A program made the position numbers and the translations under genes. A DNA stretch of 64,000 nucleotides from Arma custos (taxonomy: Eukaryota > Arthropoda > Insecta > Hemiptera > Pentatomidae): the NCBI GenBank assembly GCA_037127475.1, contig CM073764.1, positions 67,361,523-67,425,522 of the forward strand, given 5' to 3'. The notes beneath the pieces were generated by a model that did not search any database, was not told the origin of the DNA, and worked only from the letters and a program-made list of their open reading frames with translations. Shown here in pieces: positions 22,198-33,958 of the stretch. How positions within the stretch are numbered: the first letter of the stretch is position 1; every line of letters starts with the position of its first letter.

Positions 22198-22724
22198 GGT
22201 GAGACCGGGGCAAGATGACGAATATCTTGATTTTTCAGTTTTCCACTTGGTAGCAGCATCAGCCGGTCACTACTAGCTCTCCTATCGGCCGTTCGTTAAA
22301 CTATAGTATAGAGACGCCATTTTTATGTTAGTTGTGAAGTTTTGGCTGCATACCGCTGCCACGTTCTAACTTGTATGAATGTGTAAATAAGCCCTCCTAC
22401 AGAAACAGGTAAGATATTTCGTTTCTCTTTAATATTTATGAGTAACTTAGTTTAAATACTACCTATTACCATGAATAAATGTCAATTAATTGCCTTCCTT
22501 CATAGCAATATGACGAGCTCGTGTCCCGTGTTTCGGTATTTATTAAACTAACTATGATTATGATGCTAGAGATGTTGTTTTGGCTTAATTAACTATTAGT
22601 TAACTATAAACAATATACCATAAATATAAACTATTAAAATATTATATAAACAATATAATTTAAATGTTTTATTTATTTAGTTTAAAGGCATATTTTTATA
22701 GTTTATTAATATTTAATAATCTAT

Positions 22725-23181
22725 ACAAATAAAAATGAATCACCAAATGTGTTGCTAAGCGCAAAACTTGAGAACGGCTCGACCAATTCGGATAATTGTT
22801 TTTCCCTTATTTTTGTTAAGGCCCAAACAAGGTCCTAATGGAGAGAAAAACGTGACAAGGACGAGGAAAATAATAAAAACAACAATTTCTTGATCCCATA
22901 ATGAACAATAACAGTTCAGTGAGGAGGTCTATTGTAGAACAATAACAAATTTTGATTCATCAACATAATCAATTGAATACATTTTGTAAAACTGCACTGG
23001 ATCTTAGGCGATCTGGTAATCATAATGTTGTAACCAGAGCTGGTAAAACTTCTGTAGGAGAATATGTGAAATGTTTCAATGCACCAACAATCGATGAAGT
23101 TGCCATTGTAATAATTAAAGAAAATTTGGTATCCCTTCATTTTAGGGAATTAGGGCAAAACAAGGTTTGCCGGGACAGATA
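22725..23181 (+). pseudogene. Helitron fragment (5' end and replication-protein piece)
   Basis: TACAAATAAAAATGAATCACC and the segment CGGCTCGACCAATTCGG resemble common insect Helitron left-end sequence. Downstream, 22952-23180 encodes HNQLNTFCKTALDLRRSGNH and FNAPTIDEVAIVI, a conserved stretch of Helitron Rep/helicase proteins. It is a short internal remnant. Confidence 0.6.
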
Positions 23182-23215
23182 GTTTATACTATATATATAT
23201 ATTTATATTTCAGAT

Positions 23216-23402
23216 ATGGTTAGACACTATGTGAAGAAATCCTCAAGAGGGCAATGGAGCAATGAATCTTTAGCATCTGCTATGGAAATTGTTAAAGAAG
23301 GATACATGAGCTGCTTGGCTGCTGCAAAAGAGTTTAACATACCTGAAGCTACACTTCGTCGTCGATTGAAAAAAAATGAAAACTTAGGGGTAAATAATAC
23401 AT
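23216..23402 (+). pseudogene. pogo-type transposase DNA-binding exon, 5' part (copy B)
   Basis: MVRHYVKKSSRGQWSNESLA, then MEIVKEGYMSCLAAAKEF and IPEATLRRRLKK, form the psq-type helix-turn-helix found at the N-terminus of pogo/Tigger-like transposases. The expected second CENP-B-type helix-turn-helix follows only after a foreign block: AGEDWLANFMNKHKFSV at about 23755-23805. The catalytic DDE domain is absent. Confidence 0.75.
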
Positions 23403-23417
23403 CTCATAATAGTTGAC

Positions 23418-23690
<273 letters not shown>

Positions 23691-23822
23691 GTCTGGTTTT
23701 GACTTTGCTGAGGAATGTGATATTTCGCATCCGCTCCAAGGATACAAATGTGGCAGGAGAAGATTGGCTGGCTAATTTTATGAATAAACATAAATTTAGT
23801 GTAAGCATATCCGTATTAACCA

Positions 23823-23823
23823 C

Positions 23824-23881
<58 letters not shown>
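23823..23881. repeat. (TA)n microsatellite
   Basis: About 29 TA dinucleotides, directly 3' of the broken pogo exon. Confidence 0.95.
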
Positions 23882-23883
<2 letters not shown>

Positions 23884-23896
23884 GGTTTTTAATGCC

Positions 23897-24235
23897 TTTA
23901 TTCGGTCCAAAAAAAGGATGAGACAACTAGGGAATTTAGGAGATTGCGAAACATGGATTCGGTAAATATAATTCAGGTGATAGCGCCGCGAAGATTAAGA
24001 TGGGCCTGTAAAGTAGCTGGCCTTAGTAACGAACGAATTCCTAAGATTTTAATAGGCGCTGCACCGACTGGGAAGCGTCTGAGGGGTAGACCGAGGCGTA
24101 GTTGGGTGGATTGCGTTAATAGTGATCTGGCGGATTTGGGTTTGGGTGTTGGTCCGTGGACGGAGGTTTGTAAACGGAGATTGGTGGTATTGGCATCGAG
24201 CCTTCGGGTTCGCTAATCTTTTTTATTTATTTATC
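23897..24235 (+). mobile_element. RTE-like LINE 3' fragment with 12-bp target duplication
   Basis: GTTTTTAATGCC at 23885-23896 and 24236-24247 brackets it. The encoded C-terminus (23944-24213) has the typical tail: RLRWACKVAGLSNERIPKI, then GKRLRGRPRRSWVDCVNSDL, as in RTE-like and craniofacial-development-protein-2-like retroelement proteins. Only the last ~90 codons remain, and they are in frame. Confidence 0.75.
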
Positions 24236-24870
24236 GTTTTTAATGCCGGAAATGTTGTATTAATTATCTGTGTTTGTTTCAAAACCGTCTAGATCCTTCA
24301 AAAATCGATACCAAATGATTCCATTTCCTATCAAAAGTGGTTAAATTCATTACATTTAGTGAAATTTTAATGTAAGAAAAATCAACACTATGTATATATA
24401 ATGTTTAATTGTATCAATTAAAGTGGTTTGTTTTTAAAAATGTCTGTTTTATTTATGTATTTATTTTTTATCAACCATAAACTAACCAGATATCGATATT
24501 TTTTTATCAAAGTATATCCAACATATTTTTGAGATTTAAAAAAAAGTAACCATAAAACATTTTCAGTAATAATTGTTAGAAGCATATTGTTAGCAAAATA
24601 AAGGAAAATAATAAAAACATTTTGTTAAATTGGTCTTTTTTAATCAGTCCGGAAAAGTTTTTGAAAATGGATTTGACCGGTTTTGAAACCAAACGCTTTT
24701 TTTTGTTTATTAAATATGTATTTATATAATTTTAAATACTTTAATCTTTGACTAATATTAGTGTGTAGTTTCATATACAGAGATAAAACTCGAAAAATGA
24801 AGCATATCATGTCTTCAAAGCCTCCCTTTATGTCTATAGACTATCGCTCGACATTGTATAGAAGTTCCGT
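24236..24870. other. No recognised feature
   Basis: AT-rich spacer; no element or gene identified. Confidence 0.35.
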
Positions 24871-25040
24871 TAAAAGTATTGTTGCGCAACATCGCTCTCG
24901 CGGACCGAGAGAGAGACTTCAGTATCGCTGCTGCTGTCCGTGGAGTCACTACTCGCCTATGTTTACTATACAATAGTTTAGTGTTATTTCAATACTACTT
25001 TATATTATATTATAGTACTATAATATATATCCTTATAAAA

Positions 25041-25385
25041 ATGTGGTCATCGGAGCAAACTCTGAGCCTGATTGAGGAGTACCATCAGACACCGTGTCTA
25101 TGGGACATCCACTCGACCGGATACAGGGATAGAGCCAAGAAGAAAATGGCGTTGAACAAACTCGCGGAACAATTCGAAGTACCTATCAGCGACCTTGAGA
25201 AGAAAATTCACAATCTTAAGACTCAATTTTACAGAGAACACAAGAAAGTTATGAGAGAACTGAATAGGGGTGGTCCCGGCATAGCGTCATGGTTTGCATA
25301 CAAACCGTTATTTTTTCTTCATCAGAGGATGGAGCTTCTTCGCAAGAAGAACAATGAAGCCGATGAAGACAATAATGTGAGGGAA
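25041..25385 (+). CDS. MADF-domain protein, first exon
   Basis: The ATG at 25041 opens a complete MADF fold: WSSEQTLSLIEEYHQTPCLW, YRDRAKKKMALNKLAEQF, a helix KKIHNLKTQFYREHKKV and the closing WFAYKPLFFLHQRMELL. A consensus splice donor GAA|GTGAGT lies at 25386, after which the reading frame turns into low-complexity Lys/Leu sequence, so the exon ends there. No downstream exon was recognised and a dispersed repeat begins at about 25470. The phase (0) and length resemble the first two exons of the MADF gene at 17.3-19.9 kb fused. Probably a Harbinger partner gene whose 3' part has been lost. Confidence 0.65.
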
Positions 25386-25469
25386 GTGAGTAATTTTTAT
25401 AACATAATGTTATTCTATGTGTGTGCATTGTATTTATTAAATGTGAAATTTAAAAAAAAAAAAAAAAAC

Positions 25470-25702
25470 TTTAAAAAAAAATTAGAAACATGTTTGGGAA
25501 ATAGTCGTGCAACCATTAACGTTAAGAGCTTCTTAGAGAAATCTAATGGCTGATTTTTAGCGCTAACTAGTGTAAATCCGTTAAAACTAATACATAATAG
25601 GATTCTTTTAGGTCAGTTAATTATTGATGAGATTTATTAACTCTTAATGTCAATACACCAGGATTTTATAATTGGAAATAACAAAGGATTTCCCTCATTA
25701 GT
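25470..25702 (+). repeat. Dispersed repeat D2, copy 1
   Basis: GCTTCTTAGAGAAATCTAATGG...CCGTTAAAACTAA...ACACCAGGATTTTATAATTGG...AAAGGATTTCCCTCA recurs in the same order at 30170-30400. It is non-coding and of unknown class. Confidence 0.7.
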
Positions 25703-25924
25703 TTTTCATTTCATCATGTTTCAAAATTCACTCATATTTCAATGAAAAGAAAAACTATACATTTAAAATGAAGGCTTATTTCGGAATCAGTGTGATGACA
25801 TTTCAGCTTAATTACTACACCATGTGGACTAAAACAATATATCGTTTTTTATAATATTTAACAATGATTTAAGACAATAATTCAAGTCTAAATTAAATAT
25901 AACGTTTGATTAAACTTTTTTTTT

Positions 25925-26045
25925 TAATAGGATCGGTGAAGAGAATGGATTTGTCTGGCTTGGATACGACCCCTCAGTGAATAAGAGCACTTTACTAGAG
26001 AGGCAGACGACCCGGGTTCGAATCCCGGCCAGGACAAATCTTTTC
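25925..26045 (+). mobile_element. tRNA-like SINE head, family S2
   Basis: GAGAATGGATTTGTCTGGCT precedes an A-box-like GAATAAGAGCACTT and a perfect B box GGGTTCGAATCCCGG, ending CCAGGACAAATC. Related copies are at 49983-50100 and 52385-52465 (both minus). No acceptor-stem pairing was seen, so not a tRNA gene. Confidence 0.6.
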
Positions 26046-26074
26046 TGTTCAAAATGCAAATATTTTTTCTTTAA

Positions 26075-26993
26075 CCTTACTAATATTATAAATGTGAAAG
26101 TCTGTATGTTTGCCTCTCTGTCACGCAAAAACTGCTGGACGGATTTGGATGAAACTTTATAGTAATATAGGTTATACATCAGAATAACACATAGGCGGAT
26201 TTAGGGGGGGCGCACGGGGGGCACGTGCCCCACCACAGTTTTTTAGGTATTGTGGAGAATCGATTATAGTACATAATTAAAGGCAAATCACACGATCATG
26301 GTTGTTAAAATAACAGAAAGAACATGAGTGAAACTATTTGTTTTGATATCCTACTAATCTTACTAACATTATAAATGTGAAAGTTTGTATGTTTGCCTCT
26401 CTGTCACGCAAAAACTACTGAACAGATTTGGATGAAACTTTACAGTTATATAGGTTATAAAACAGAATTACTCATAGGCTATATGAAACTATTGTTTTGA
26501 TATCCTACTAATATTGTTAATGCGAATGTTTGTATTTATGTTTGTTACTCATTTACGCAAAAACTACTGAAAGAATTTGGATGAAACTAATTGAGTAAAA
26601 TAGGTTATGCATCATAGGCTACAGCAAGGGTAGATTTATGTGGGGGCACGGGGGGGGATGTACCCGCTTCCCCCCTTATAGTACATAATTAATGGCAAAT
26701 CAGGAACTTAGCATCTTGAAATTTGTAGATAGGTTCTTTGTATATTTTAAGAAAGAATGTTGGATAATTTCACTCCAAGGTTTCCCCTTTAATATAATAG
26801 GAGTTCCAAGATTGTATGGAATCCGTCAGTTTTGAAGTTAGGCATCTAAAAATTTTGGATGTGCGAGTAACTAATTAACTAATAAAACTAACTAATAAAA
26901 AAAATAATTGAATTATCTATTTTAATTGATCTTTCACGAAACTGTATGTGGCAGAGCGAATTCCACGAGAGCGAAGTCGCGGGCATAAGCTAG
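26075..26993 (+). mobile_element. Helitron-like non-autonomous element with internal triplication
   Basis: Three related units begin CTACTAATATTATAAATG (about 26077, 26350, 26505), each continuing with CTCACGCAAAAACTACTG-like and TTTGGATGAAACT. The right end GAGCGAAGTCGCGGGCATAA then GCTAG (CTAG 26990-26993) is GC-rich, can form a small hairpin, and ends CTAG-T as Helitrons do. This sequence type is common in insect genomes. G-rich tracts (about 26203-26222, 26641-26660) end two of the units. Confidence 0.6.
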
Positions 26994-27171
26994 TAATACA
27001 TAAGCCTAGAAAAAGAAAAAAAAAAAGGCAATGACGTAATTTCTTTTTACAACCAAATTTGCTTACAATAGTAGTGTTTGTTTGACTAATATTTGTTTAA
27101 ATTTATAAAAATTCAATAACAACATAAGATGCATTCCTTCCAAAAACTTGTTCTAGATTCAAATATCCACG

Positions 27172-28080
27172 GGTTGTCGCTAAGTTGAGTTACTGTTTAT
27201 TCGTTTTTATTTTTTACTTTTTCCAATTACACAAATTATCGTGAGCTTTTCCTCATACAAGACTGAAAAGCCAAGAAACTGCTCGATGTTTTCGCCTACT
27301 AAACGCTCTAAGCTCCTAACTATTTACAGAAGACTCATTTCCTCGTACATGACAGTTATCAGACCTATATGGCCCTACGGAGTTGAGCTTTGGGGCTGTT
27401 CTAAACCATCCAATTCATCTCGTATCCCAATCCTTACAATCCAAAATCCTTCGTAAAATCCTCAATGTTCCTTATTATGTCAAAAACAAACTCATCCATC
27501 ATGATCTTAATATCCCATTTGTTGTTGATTTGGCCCAAACTAGATACCTATTCTTCCATAACAAGCTCCATACACACTTGAATCCGGTAGTCTCTCAACT
27601 TGCTTCCCATACTATTCCCGATAACCCTCCGAGGTGTCTGAAAAAAAGATGGCCTCGAGACCTTCTACTATACAACTTTATTCGAGTGCTACCGATGGGT
27701 AGTTTCTCCATAAGTGTTTGTTTTTTCATTTCATTTGTTCATATTACCAAATTTACTTGTTGTAATATTATATCAGTCATAAATATCAATAAATTAATCT
27801 AAAAAAAAATCGTGAGCTTTAGTGTGGAAATGAAAATGTAATTATGGGAAAAGTGTATACTTCGGTAATCATTTCATTTTTACTTAATAGCTTCTAATAA
27901 CATTTTGAAGTATAGATGATATATGTTTATCGAAACGTTCATTTCTAGATGAAATGATTGCCGAAGTACTCATAATTACATTCCCTTTTCATACTAAAGC
28001 TGATGATAACTTGGAATTTTGGAAAAAGGGAAACGAATGAAAATTTAAAACTTGTGACTCAACTTGAAGCGACAACCTGC
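27172..28080. mobile_element. MITE M1 copy b, split by a LINE
   Basis: Left end GGGTTGTCGCTAAGTTGAG (27173) and right end ACTCAACTTGAAGCGACAAC (28050-28070) are mutual inverted repeats. Removing the LINE insert (27250-27808 plus one duplication) rejoins ATCGTGAGCTTT with AGTGTGGAAATG as in other M1 copies. Confidence 0.8.
27250..27808 (+). pseudogene. 5'-truncated Jockey-like LINE J1 fragment
   Basis: A 12-bp duplication ATCGTGAGCTTT (27238-27249, 27809-27820) flanks it. Its coding part matches 9340-9770: LISSYMTVIRPIWPYGVELWG, then after a one-base shift LIHHDLNIPFVVDLAQTRYL and IPDNPPRCLKKRWPRDLL. An internal deletion relative to the 8.8-kb copy removes codons near its start. It ends in a poly(A) tail. 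Confidence 0.85.
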
Positions 28081-28349
28081 AGAATAATTGCCCAACTTAA
28101 ATTACCTCAAAATATTTAAAACTTTACTTATTTTTTTAAAAAAGTCCATTTATTTCTATACAAACTATTGCTCATGTCTATAACAAAAAGATGACTGTAA
28201 GAAATATGCTTTCCCATTCTTCACTGCCGCTTTCCGTGGCAAGTATTTTAATTATCTTATTTATTTAATTCGATATGTATATATATATATATATACACAC
28301 ACAAACACACACATGTATATTTTGTAATCTCTAATTTACTTACAATAGG

Positions 28350-28880
28350 TACAAAAAAGTATTTGAACACCCAGCGATTAGAGGTTTTATATAGTAGATT
28401 TTTTTTAGCCTGCTTGATATATCTTTAATTAGTCAAGAGCAGACAATTTAACTTGATAAATATAATATAGAAAAAATTAAACTGTGATTAAACAACAAAA
28501 TGTAGTTTTTCACCGCCCATGAAGTATCGGCACACTTCGAATTACTGAGAAGTTGACTTCTTATCTTATACTTGAGAAAGGAATTAGTGACCTATGACAA
28601 TCACTACAGCTTATTACCTCCAGTGATATTATACTTCCACCATATTCAGTATCTAATGGCTCGCAAAATTAGGTAAATACCATCGTCTGTTAGGGAGATG
28701 ATTATATCATTATCGTCTTTAGGTAAAAGTTACCGTGAGATCGCTAAACAAGTGAAATTGTCATTCTCTACAGTGCGGTATATTATTAAAAAAAAAGATA
28801 AGAACTGGATCGACTGAAAATCAGCCTCGGAGAGGTCGTCCAAGGACCCGTACAGTGCGAGAAAGAAGACAGGCATGTAG
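28350..28880 (+). pseudogene. Tc1-like transposon, 5' part with broken helix-turn-helix
   Basis: The end-like motif AAAAAAGTATTTGAACACCC (28352) resembles Tc1 termini. From ATG 28656, after a stop at codon 7, it reads REMIISLSSLGKSYREIAKQ and VKLSFSTVRYIIKKK. A frameshift leads to ENQPRRGRPRTRT, the GRPR hook between the two DNA-binding helices. The catalytic DDE part is absent. Confidence 0.65.
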
Positions 28881-28910
28881 TTAAAGTATATTTTTTAATC
28901 TCCTATTATA

Positions 28911-29945
28911 TATATACATAAAAAAGAGTGTCTTTAGTTACTACGATTATAACTCACGAACGCCTGGACTGATTTTGATGATTCGCACCTATTAGGACTG
29001 GTCTCCGGCCATAAAGAAGAATATCCAAGAAAAATCGAAATCGGTCCAGGCGTTCTTGAGTTATAAGCTTAGGAAATAACGTCTTATTCTATCAAATGCT
29101 GGTTCCGGTATTGCCAGTACATAGCGTTGTGTGCATCAACTTTTGACAGCTGATTCATTTGTAGTCTTTTCATCGCATATTATTGTGCTGTGCAGACGTG
29201 CGACATGGGTTACTTTGAAAATGAATTCGAATTCGCTGTTCATTTCTTTCTGATTTATCATTTTGATGTGGAATTCTATTTTCAAACTGTAAGTTGCCAG
29301 CGAAGATATTTAATTTGTGAGGTTATGACATTTGTGCACATTTATGTATCGATGATTCCTTGATTGCTTTTGTGACATTCATTTCTTAGTGTTATTCACA
29401 ATGCCGCGAGCCAGAAGATCTAATCTTTCGCATCGAACCCGTAATGCAAGTAGAATTCGGAATATTGCCAATCAATTGAATATGAATGAACAAGAAATCG
29501 CATGAGAACAGCGCAGGGTTAGTATGGCCCGACTTCGTGCATCACAAACACAAGAAGAAAGACAGACGGCAAATGAAACGGCTCAGTTAACAATGAGAAA
29601 TCGTTGAGCAAATCAAACAACTCAAACGACGTGAAAATCGAAATAAACGCGTAAGAAGAAGTGCTTAAAGTGTTGATTGAATGGAGTAGCATTTCATTAT
29701 GATTGCACAATTGACTACAGCTCGCATCCTTCCGTCCAAATTGGCTCAGTGAAGGTTGTGTGCAACCTCTCGGTGCATTGAAGCTCGGAGAAACGCCTAA
29801 ATTGTGCTTTCTCAGTGGTAAGGTTAAATTACCCTTGCCACCGGAGCCATTGCATTCTTTACTTCTTGGAGAAACACCGAGATTGACTTCATTTGGAGCA
29901 GATATTATTGATAATCGCGGATGCAATCCGATATTATGGGTAATA
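28911..29945 (+). mobile_element. Helitron fragment
   Basis: The start (CATAAAAAAGAGTGTC, then CGAACGCCTGGACTGATTTTG) matches typical Helitron left-end sequence. A leader region leads to the Helitron protein remnant at 29401. The sequence breaks off near 29945 without the rest of Rep/helicase. Confidence 0.55.
29401..29935 (+). pseudogene. Helitron Rep/helicase N-terminus, broken
   Basis: The ATG at 29401 begins MPRARRSNLSHRTRNASRIR, and the frame has several stops. It continues in pieces with FHYDCTIDYSSHPSVQIGSV and, in another frame, GKVKLPLPPEPLHSLLLGET, the conserved N-terminal region preceding Rep in insect Helitrons. Roughly 180 codons remain. Confidence 0.65.
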
Positions 29946-30169
29946 ATAGATTTGTTTTTCCTCTTTATATATTTATATATACTAGTCTCAAATATACTAG
30001 GTTTCTAGTCTGATTAGCCATAGCAATGTGACGTTAAATAAACAAACAAACAACTTACGTTTCTGATATTGCCCTGATTTCAATTTGCAAACATATAAAA
30101 TTTATGTAAAATGTAACAAGGGAGACGAAATGCTTTTTAATGAGCAATATAAAAAATAAAAAAAATAGC

Positions 30170-30400
30170 TTTACAAAATAATTAGAAACAAGAAATAGTT
30201 GTGCAACAACATAAGACCTTCTTAGAGAAATCTCATGGCTAATTTATAGCAGTAACTAATGCGAACCCGTTAAAACTAACAACAGGTCAGTTTAATTGTT
30301 GATAAGATTTATTAATACTTAATGCTCTTTCCTGCACAGTTTAGATGTCGTCAGTACACCAGGATTTTATAATTGGAAATAACAAAGGATTTCCCTCAGT
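30170..30400 (+). repeat. Dispersed repeat D2, copy 2
   Basis: Same order of blocks as 25470-25702 with about 80% identity by eye and a 25-30-bp extra segment (CTTTCCTGCACAGTTTAG). Confidence 0.7.
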
Positions 30401-30463
30401 TAATTAAGAAATAATACGGACTGCATACCATTTAATTAAAAAATTCGATTTTTGAAAGTTTAG

Positions 30464-30870
30464 TCGGTATTTGCTCCGCGGGTTGTCGCTTCAAGTTGAG
30501 TTACAACAAATTTTAGCTGTTAATTAGTTTCATTTTTAATATTTTCCAAAAATACATCCTGGAAAATTGTTTGGGTATCAGTTCCGCACGTTTGCGCTTT
30601 CGAGTTAGATCAACAATTTTGATTCGTTTATTTTTTTAATATTCTCGAAAACAAAAATAATGCTGAATTTTATTTCGGAATAAAAGAGTTTAATTATGAG
30701 AAATGTGTATATTTCGGTAATAATTTCACCAAGAAATAAAAGTTTCTAATAACATTTTGAAGTATAGATGATATATGTTTGTCGAAACGTTCATTTCTAG
30801 ACGAAATAATTGCCGAAGTACTCATAATTACATTCTCTTTTCCCCACTAAAGCTCATGATAATTTGTATA
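30464..30870. mobile_element. MITE M1 copy c, with a second M1 left end inside
   Basis: GGTATTTGCTCCGCGGGTTG at 30473 is an M1 left end. A second left end, GGTATCAGTTCCGCACGTTT, appears at about 30575, implying one M1 inserted into another. The right portion (CATTTCTAGACGAAATAATTG...AAAGCTCATGATAATTTG) ends without a clear terminus. Confidence 0.65.
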
Positions 30871-32155
30871 GTTGGTAATACATCAGATGGCTATAGTTTA
30901 TCTTCATATTTAAGTCAATGAGAGCTTAATTATTAACAAAATTATAATTTATCATGTTATAATGTAGTACGGTTCTGAACCTGAAGTTTCAGGGGCGTAA
31001 ATCATTCCTTGACTAAACTAGTGAAAAACTTAATTTTTGAAATTTGGAGTTATCCGTTTTTAATCCTTTTGAACACCTTATTATTATTATACAAACTATT
31101 ATTATTATACGTAAGGTTAAGAAAAGGGACTAAAACCGTGAGAAAAAAAAATGGAAAAGTGCCGAGTTTGTCGAAATCGCTTCACTAAACCTACAAAAAA
31201 TGAGAAAAAATGAATTTATTGAAGTTTCGTACAAATCCACTTTTGTTACTGAATACTCCATAGACGAATCAATATGATTAATTATAATTTTGTAAATAAT
31301 TACGCTCTCATTGAATTAACAAAAACTGAGCAAAAAAATATGAAAAAGTACTGAACATCTCATTTAGGTGCAGTAGAAGAGATACAATGTATCTTTAGTA
31401 ATTTTAATATGTTATTTTTTCAAATATTTATAACAACCAAAGGGGTTAAGAAATAAAAAAAAACAAAAAAAACATCTCATTTAAAGAATTTATTGAAGTG
31501 GAAATTATTAATTATTAAAAAAAAAAATTAATGTAATTATTTTTATTTGGAGAACATTTTCTATTAGAATAAGAAATACAAATGCTCTTCTTAGAAAAAA
31601 GCTAAAAAAAAAACTGCCTAGTTGTTTATCCAACAATTGATTTTGCAATTAATGCACGGGCAATTAAGATTAACCGTATGTATATGGTATTATTGGAACA
31701 GATGGTTAAGAACGGCATCACATAGCCTTTCTTCATAACGACAATCTTCTTCAATGTACAGTTTATTAATAATATAAGGTGTAATTTTTCTTCTGTTGAA
31801 TATCAGCAAGCTTTTTTTAGTCTCGTTGTGCGGTACGGACGTTATTAGTCCATAGCAGTTAGTAGTGTTTAAATGTTGGACAAGTGTTTAGCGTTTTTTC
31901 CCCAACATGTGGCATCCATCTTCTATCTAATGTTAGATCCAAGTACATGTGTTACTTTCAACTCCTTTTAAGATTAATTTTCTCATTTGGTGGAATCCGT
32001 GGACTCAAAATCATCCGTCTTATTGTGAACCATTTCCAGATGCATTGTTAATAAGCAAATAATTGTGCAATTGTCGAAGGAATCTCATTGTATGATAGAA
32101 TATTGTTGAGAGCGTATTCCTACAATGATTATCTTATATTCTTTATCCTCTCAAG
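30871..32155. other. No recognised feature
   Basis: Long AT-rich stretch, both strands read; no coding motif, terminal repeat or RNA gene supported. Confidence 0.35.
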
Positions 32156-32159
32156 TTCC

Positions 32160-32475
32160 ATTGTTGCCCTTCGCGTATCCTGGGAAAGGGTGCCGTACTT
32201 AAAAAATAACTGGTACCTGCAGACCCTTCAGACAGGCGGATGCCTGTGCCCTGACTGCTGCTGAGGGGGGGGCGGCGTTGCCGGTTGGTGCGCGATGGAT
32301 CTGGCACCAGTGCACTCCTACATCAACACAGGCTATTTCCCTACCTCTCTCTCTCCTCTCTTCTAAATCTCTTTTTAGATTTTTTTTTCTTGGCGCGAGG
32401 GTAATTTCCTAGTTTGTCGGAGGGCAGATCTCATCAAAGGTTAATAAAGTCCCTAATGGAAGGGAGGATATATAA
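32160..32475. other. GC-rich island, unclassified (probably a retroelement piece)
   Basis: The segment with CGGATGCCTGTGCCCTGAC, a G8 run and GCGCGATGGATCTGGCACC stands out from AT-rich surroundings in composition. No open frame extends through it. It may be 5' untranslated sequence of a LINE; I cannot assign it. Confidence 0.3.
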
Positions 32476-32639
32476 ATACTTTGATGCCGATACTTCTAAT
32501 AACGTGAGCAGAACGCTATTTTATATTTATGGCAGAACAATAGGAAAGTAGTACATAATACCATTTGGGTCAGGTGTCAATTAGGTTAGATTTACTTATT
32601 TTTAATAAATATTGAGCAACCACTTTAATTATCGATGCA

Positions 32640-33390
32640 ATTTATGGAATTATTGGGGTCCAAGCTAATCAATAAATTATAACAAAAATAACACTATTGA
32701 CAAAACCAGTATTTGAAAGCAAAACATGACTACTTCTAATATAACTATCTTGAAAGTTTGGAGTCATCCACTTTTGATCATGAACGCCTCTCACATTCAC
32801 CGTTAATTAAGTTACTATTTAAATTTTTTTATGCAATTATTTTTCTAGCTACTCAGTCAATTGGAACAAATCAAACAGTATTGTCAAAAACAGTAATTGA
32901 ACGCAAAACTTCGACTACTAGTAACTTAATTATGTCGAAATTTTGGAGTCATCCACTTTTGATCCTGAAAGCCTCTCTCATTGACCATTAATTTTACACT
33001 ATTTTAATTGTTTTATGCAATTGATGGAATTATTGTTGTTTCAGATATTCAATCCATTGGTTTAAACAAAATACTACTGACAATAACAGTATTTGAAAGC
33101 AAACATGACTACTTCTAAATTAATTATGTTGAAATTTTGGAGTCATCCACTTTTGATCATGAACGCCTCTGACATTCATCGTTAATTAAGTACTATTTTG
33201 ATTGTTTTATGCAATTATTGTTGTTCCAGCTATTAAGTTAATTGGAACAAACAAAACACTAACCAGCATTTGAACGCAAAACAGGACTACTTGTAACTTA
33301 ATTATGTTGAAATTGTGGAGTCATCCACTTTAGATTCCGAACGCCTCTCACTTTGACCATTAATTAATTAATTAAGTAATTAAGTTGTTA
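32640..33390 (+). repeat. Tandem repeat, about four units of ~178-194 bp
   Basis: The block GGAGTCATCCACTTT...CGCCTCT recurs at about 32760, 32945, 33139 and 33317 (spacings 185, 194, 178). Each is followed by ATTGTTTTATGCAATTATTG-like, AATTGGAACAAA and AGTATTTGAACGCAAAAC-like blocks. Units have diverged. A small satellite array or decayed tandem duplication. Confidence 0.85.
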
Positions 33391-33399
33391 GTTATATAT

Positions 33400-33545
33400 A
33401 AAGATAGTTACGATAAAATACTTATATTTCTTTATGAAATGATTGCAGAAATCTACTACGATAACTTGTGTTTTTGGAAAATATTAAAAATGAAACGTAT
33501 GAACAGTTAAAATGTTTTATTCAACTCAAAGCGATAACCTGCGGA
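33400..33545. mobile_element. MITE M1 copy d, right half
   Basis: Reads TACGATAACTTGTGTTTTTGG, then ATTCAACTCAAAGCGATAAC and CTGCGGAATAATTACCC, the M1 right terminus. The left half is missing. Confidence 0.65.
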
Positions 33546-33955
33546 ATAATTACCCATCTTTCACCTTAATTTATTCTTAAAATAACTATTACTTTAATAT
33601 ATCGTTAATAAATAGACTAATCAATAACTCAAACGTTGTGGTAGAGGATGCATTTTTTTCTTGACTGGTTAAAAATGTTTGTTATTCAAAATAAAAAACG
33701 AAACAAAAGTATATAGAACTATTGTTTTTAGGCAGGGAGATTTTAATTTATTCAAAATACATTTGTAATATGTAAATGGAATGCCCATTTTAGAGTTGTG
33801 TCATTGTTCTTTTAAAGGAGAGATTTGAAACAATTAATTTTTTTTTAGAGTTTCACAATTTTAGAGTGTTATACAATGAGCTTAATTATAAAAATATTTA
33901 TAAAATTGCAATAATAATAGTTATTTATAAATTACAACTATTTTCTCCAATCCAA
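33546..33955. other. No recognised feature
   Basis: AT-rich, non-coding. Confidence 0.35.
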
Positions 33956-33958
33956 ATA

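Noticed and set aside
25955..26040. tRNA gene candidate with perfect B box
   Set aside because: No acceptor-stem complementarity, and related copies at 50.0 and 52.4 kb show it is a dispersed repeat.
29760..30008. 82-codon open frame
   Set aside because: It is one frame of the broken Helitron protein; the opposite-strand 135-codon frame is its shadow.
32640..33390. CRISPR-like array
   Set aside because: Units are diverged ~185-bp tandem repeats without short identical repeats and spacers, in a eukaryotic context.
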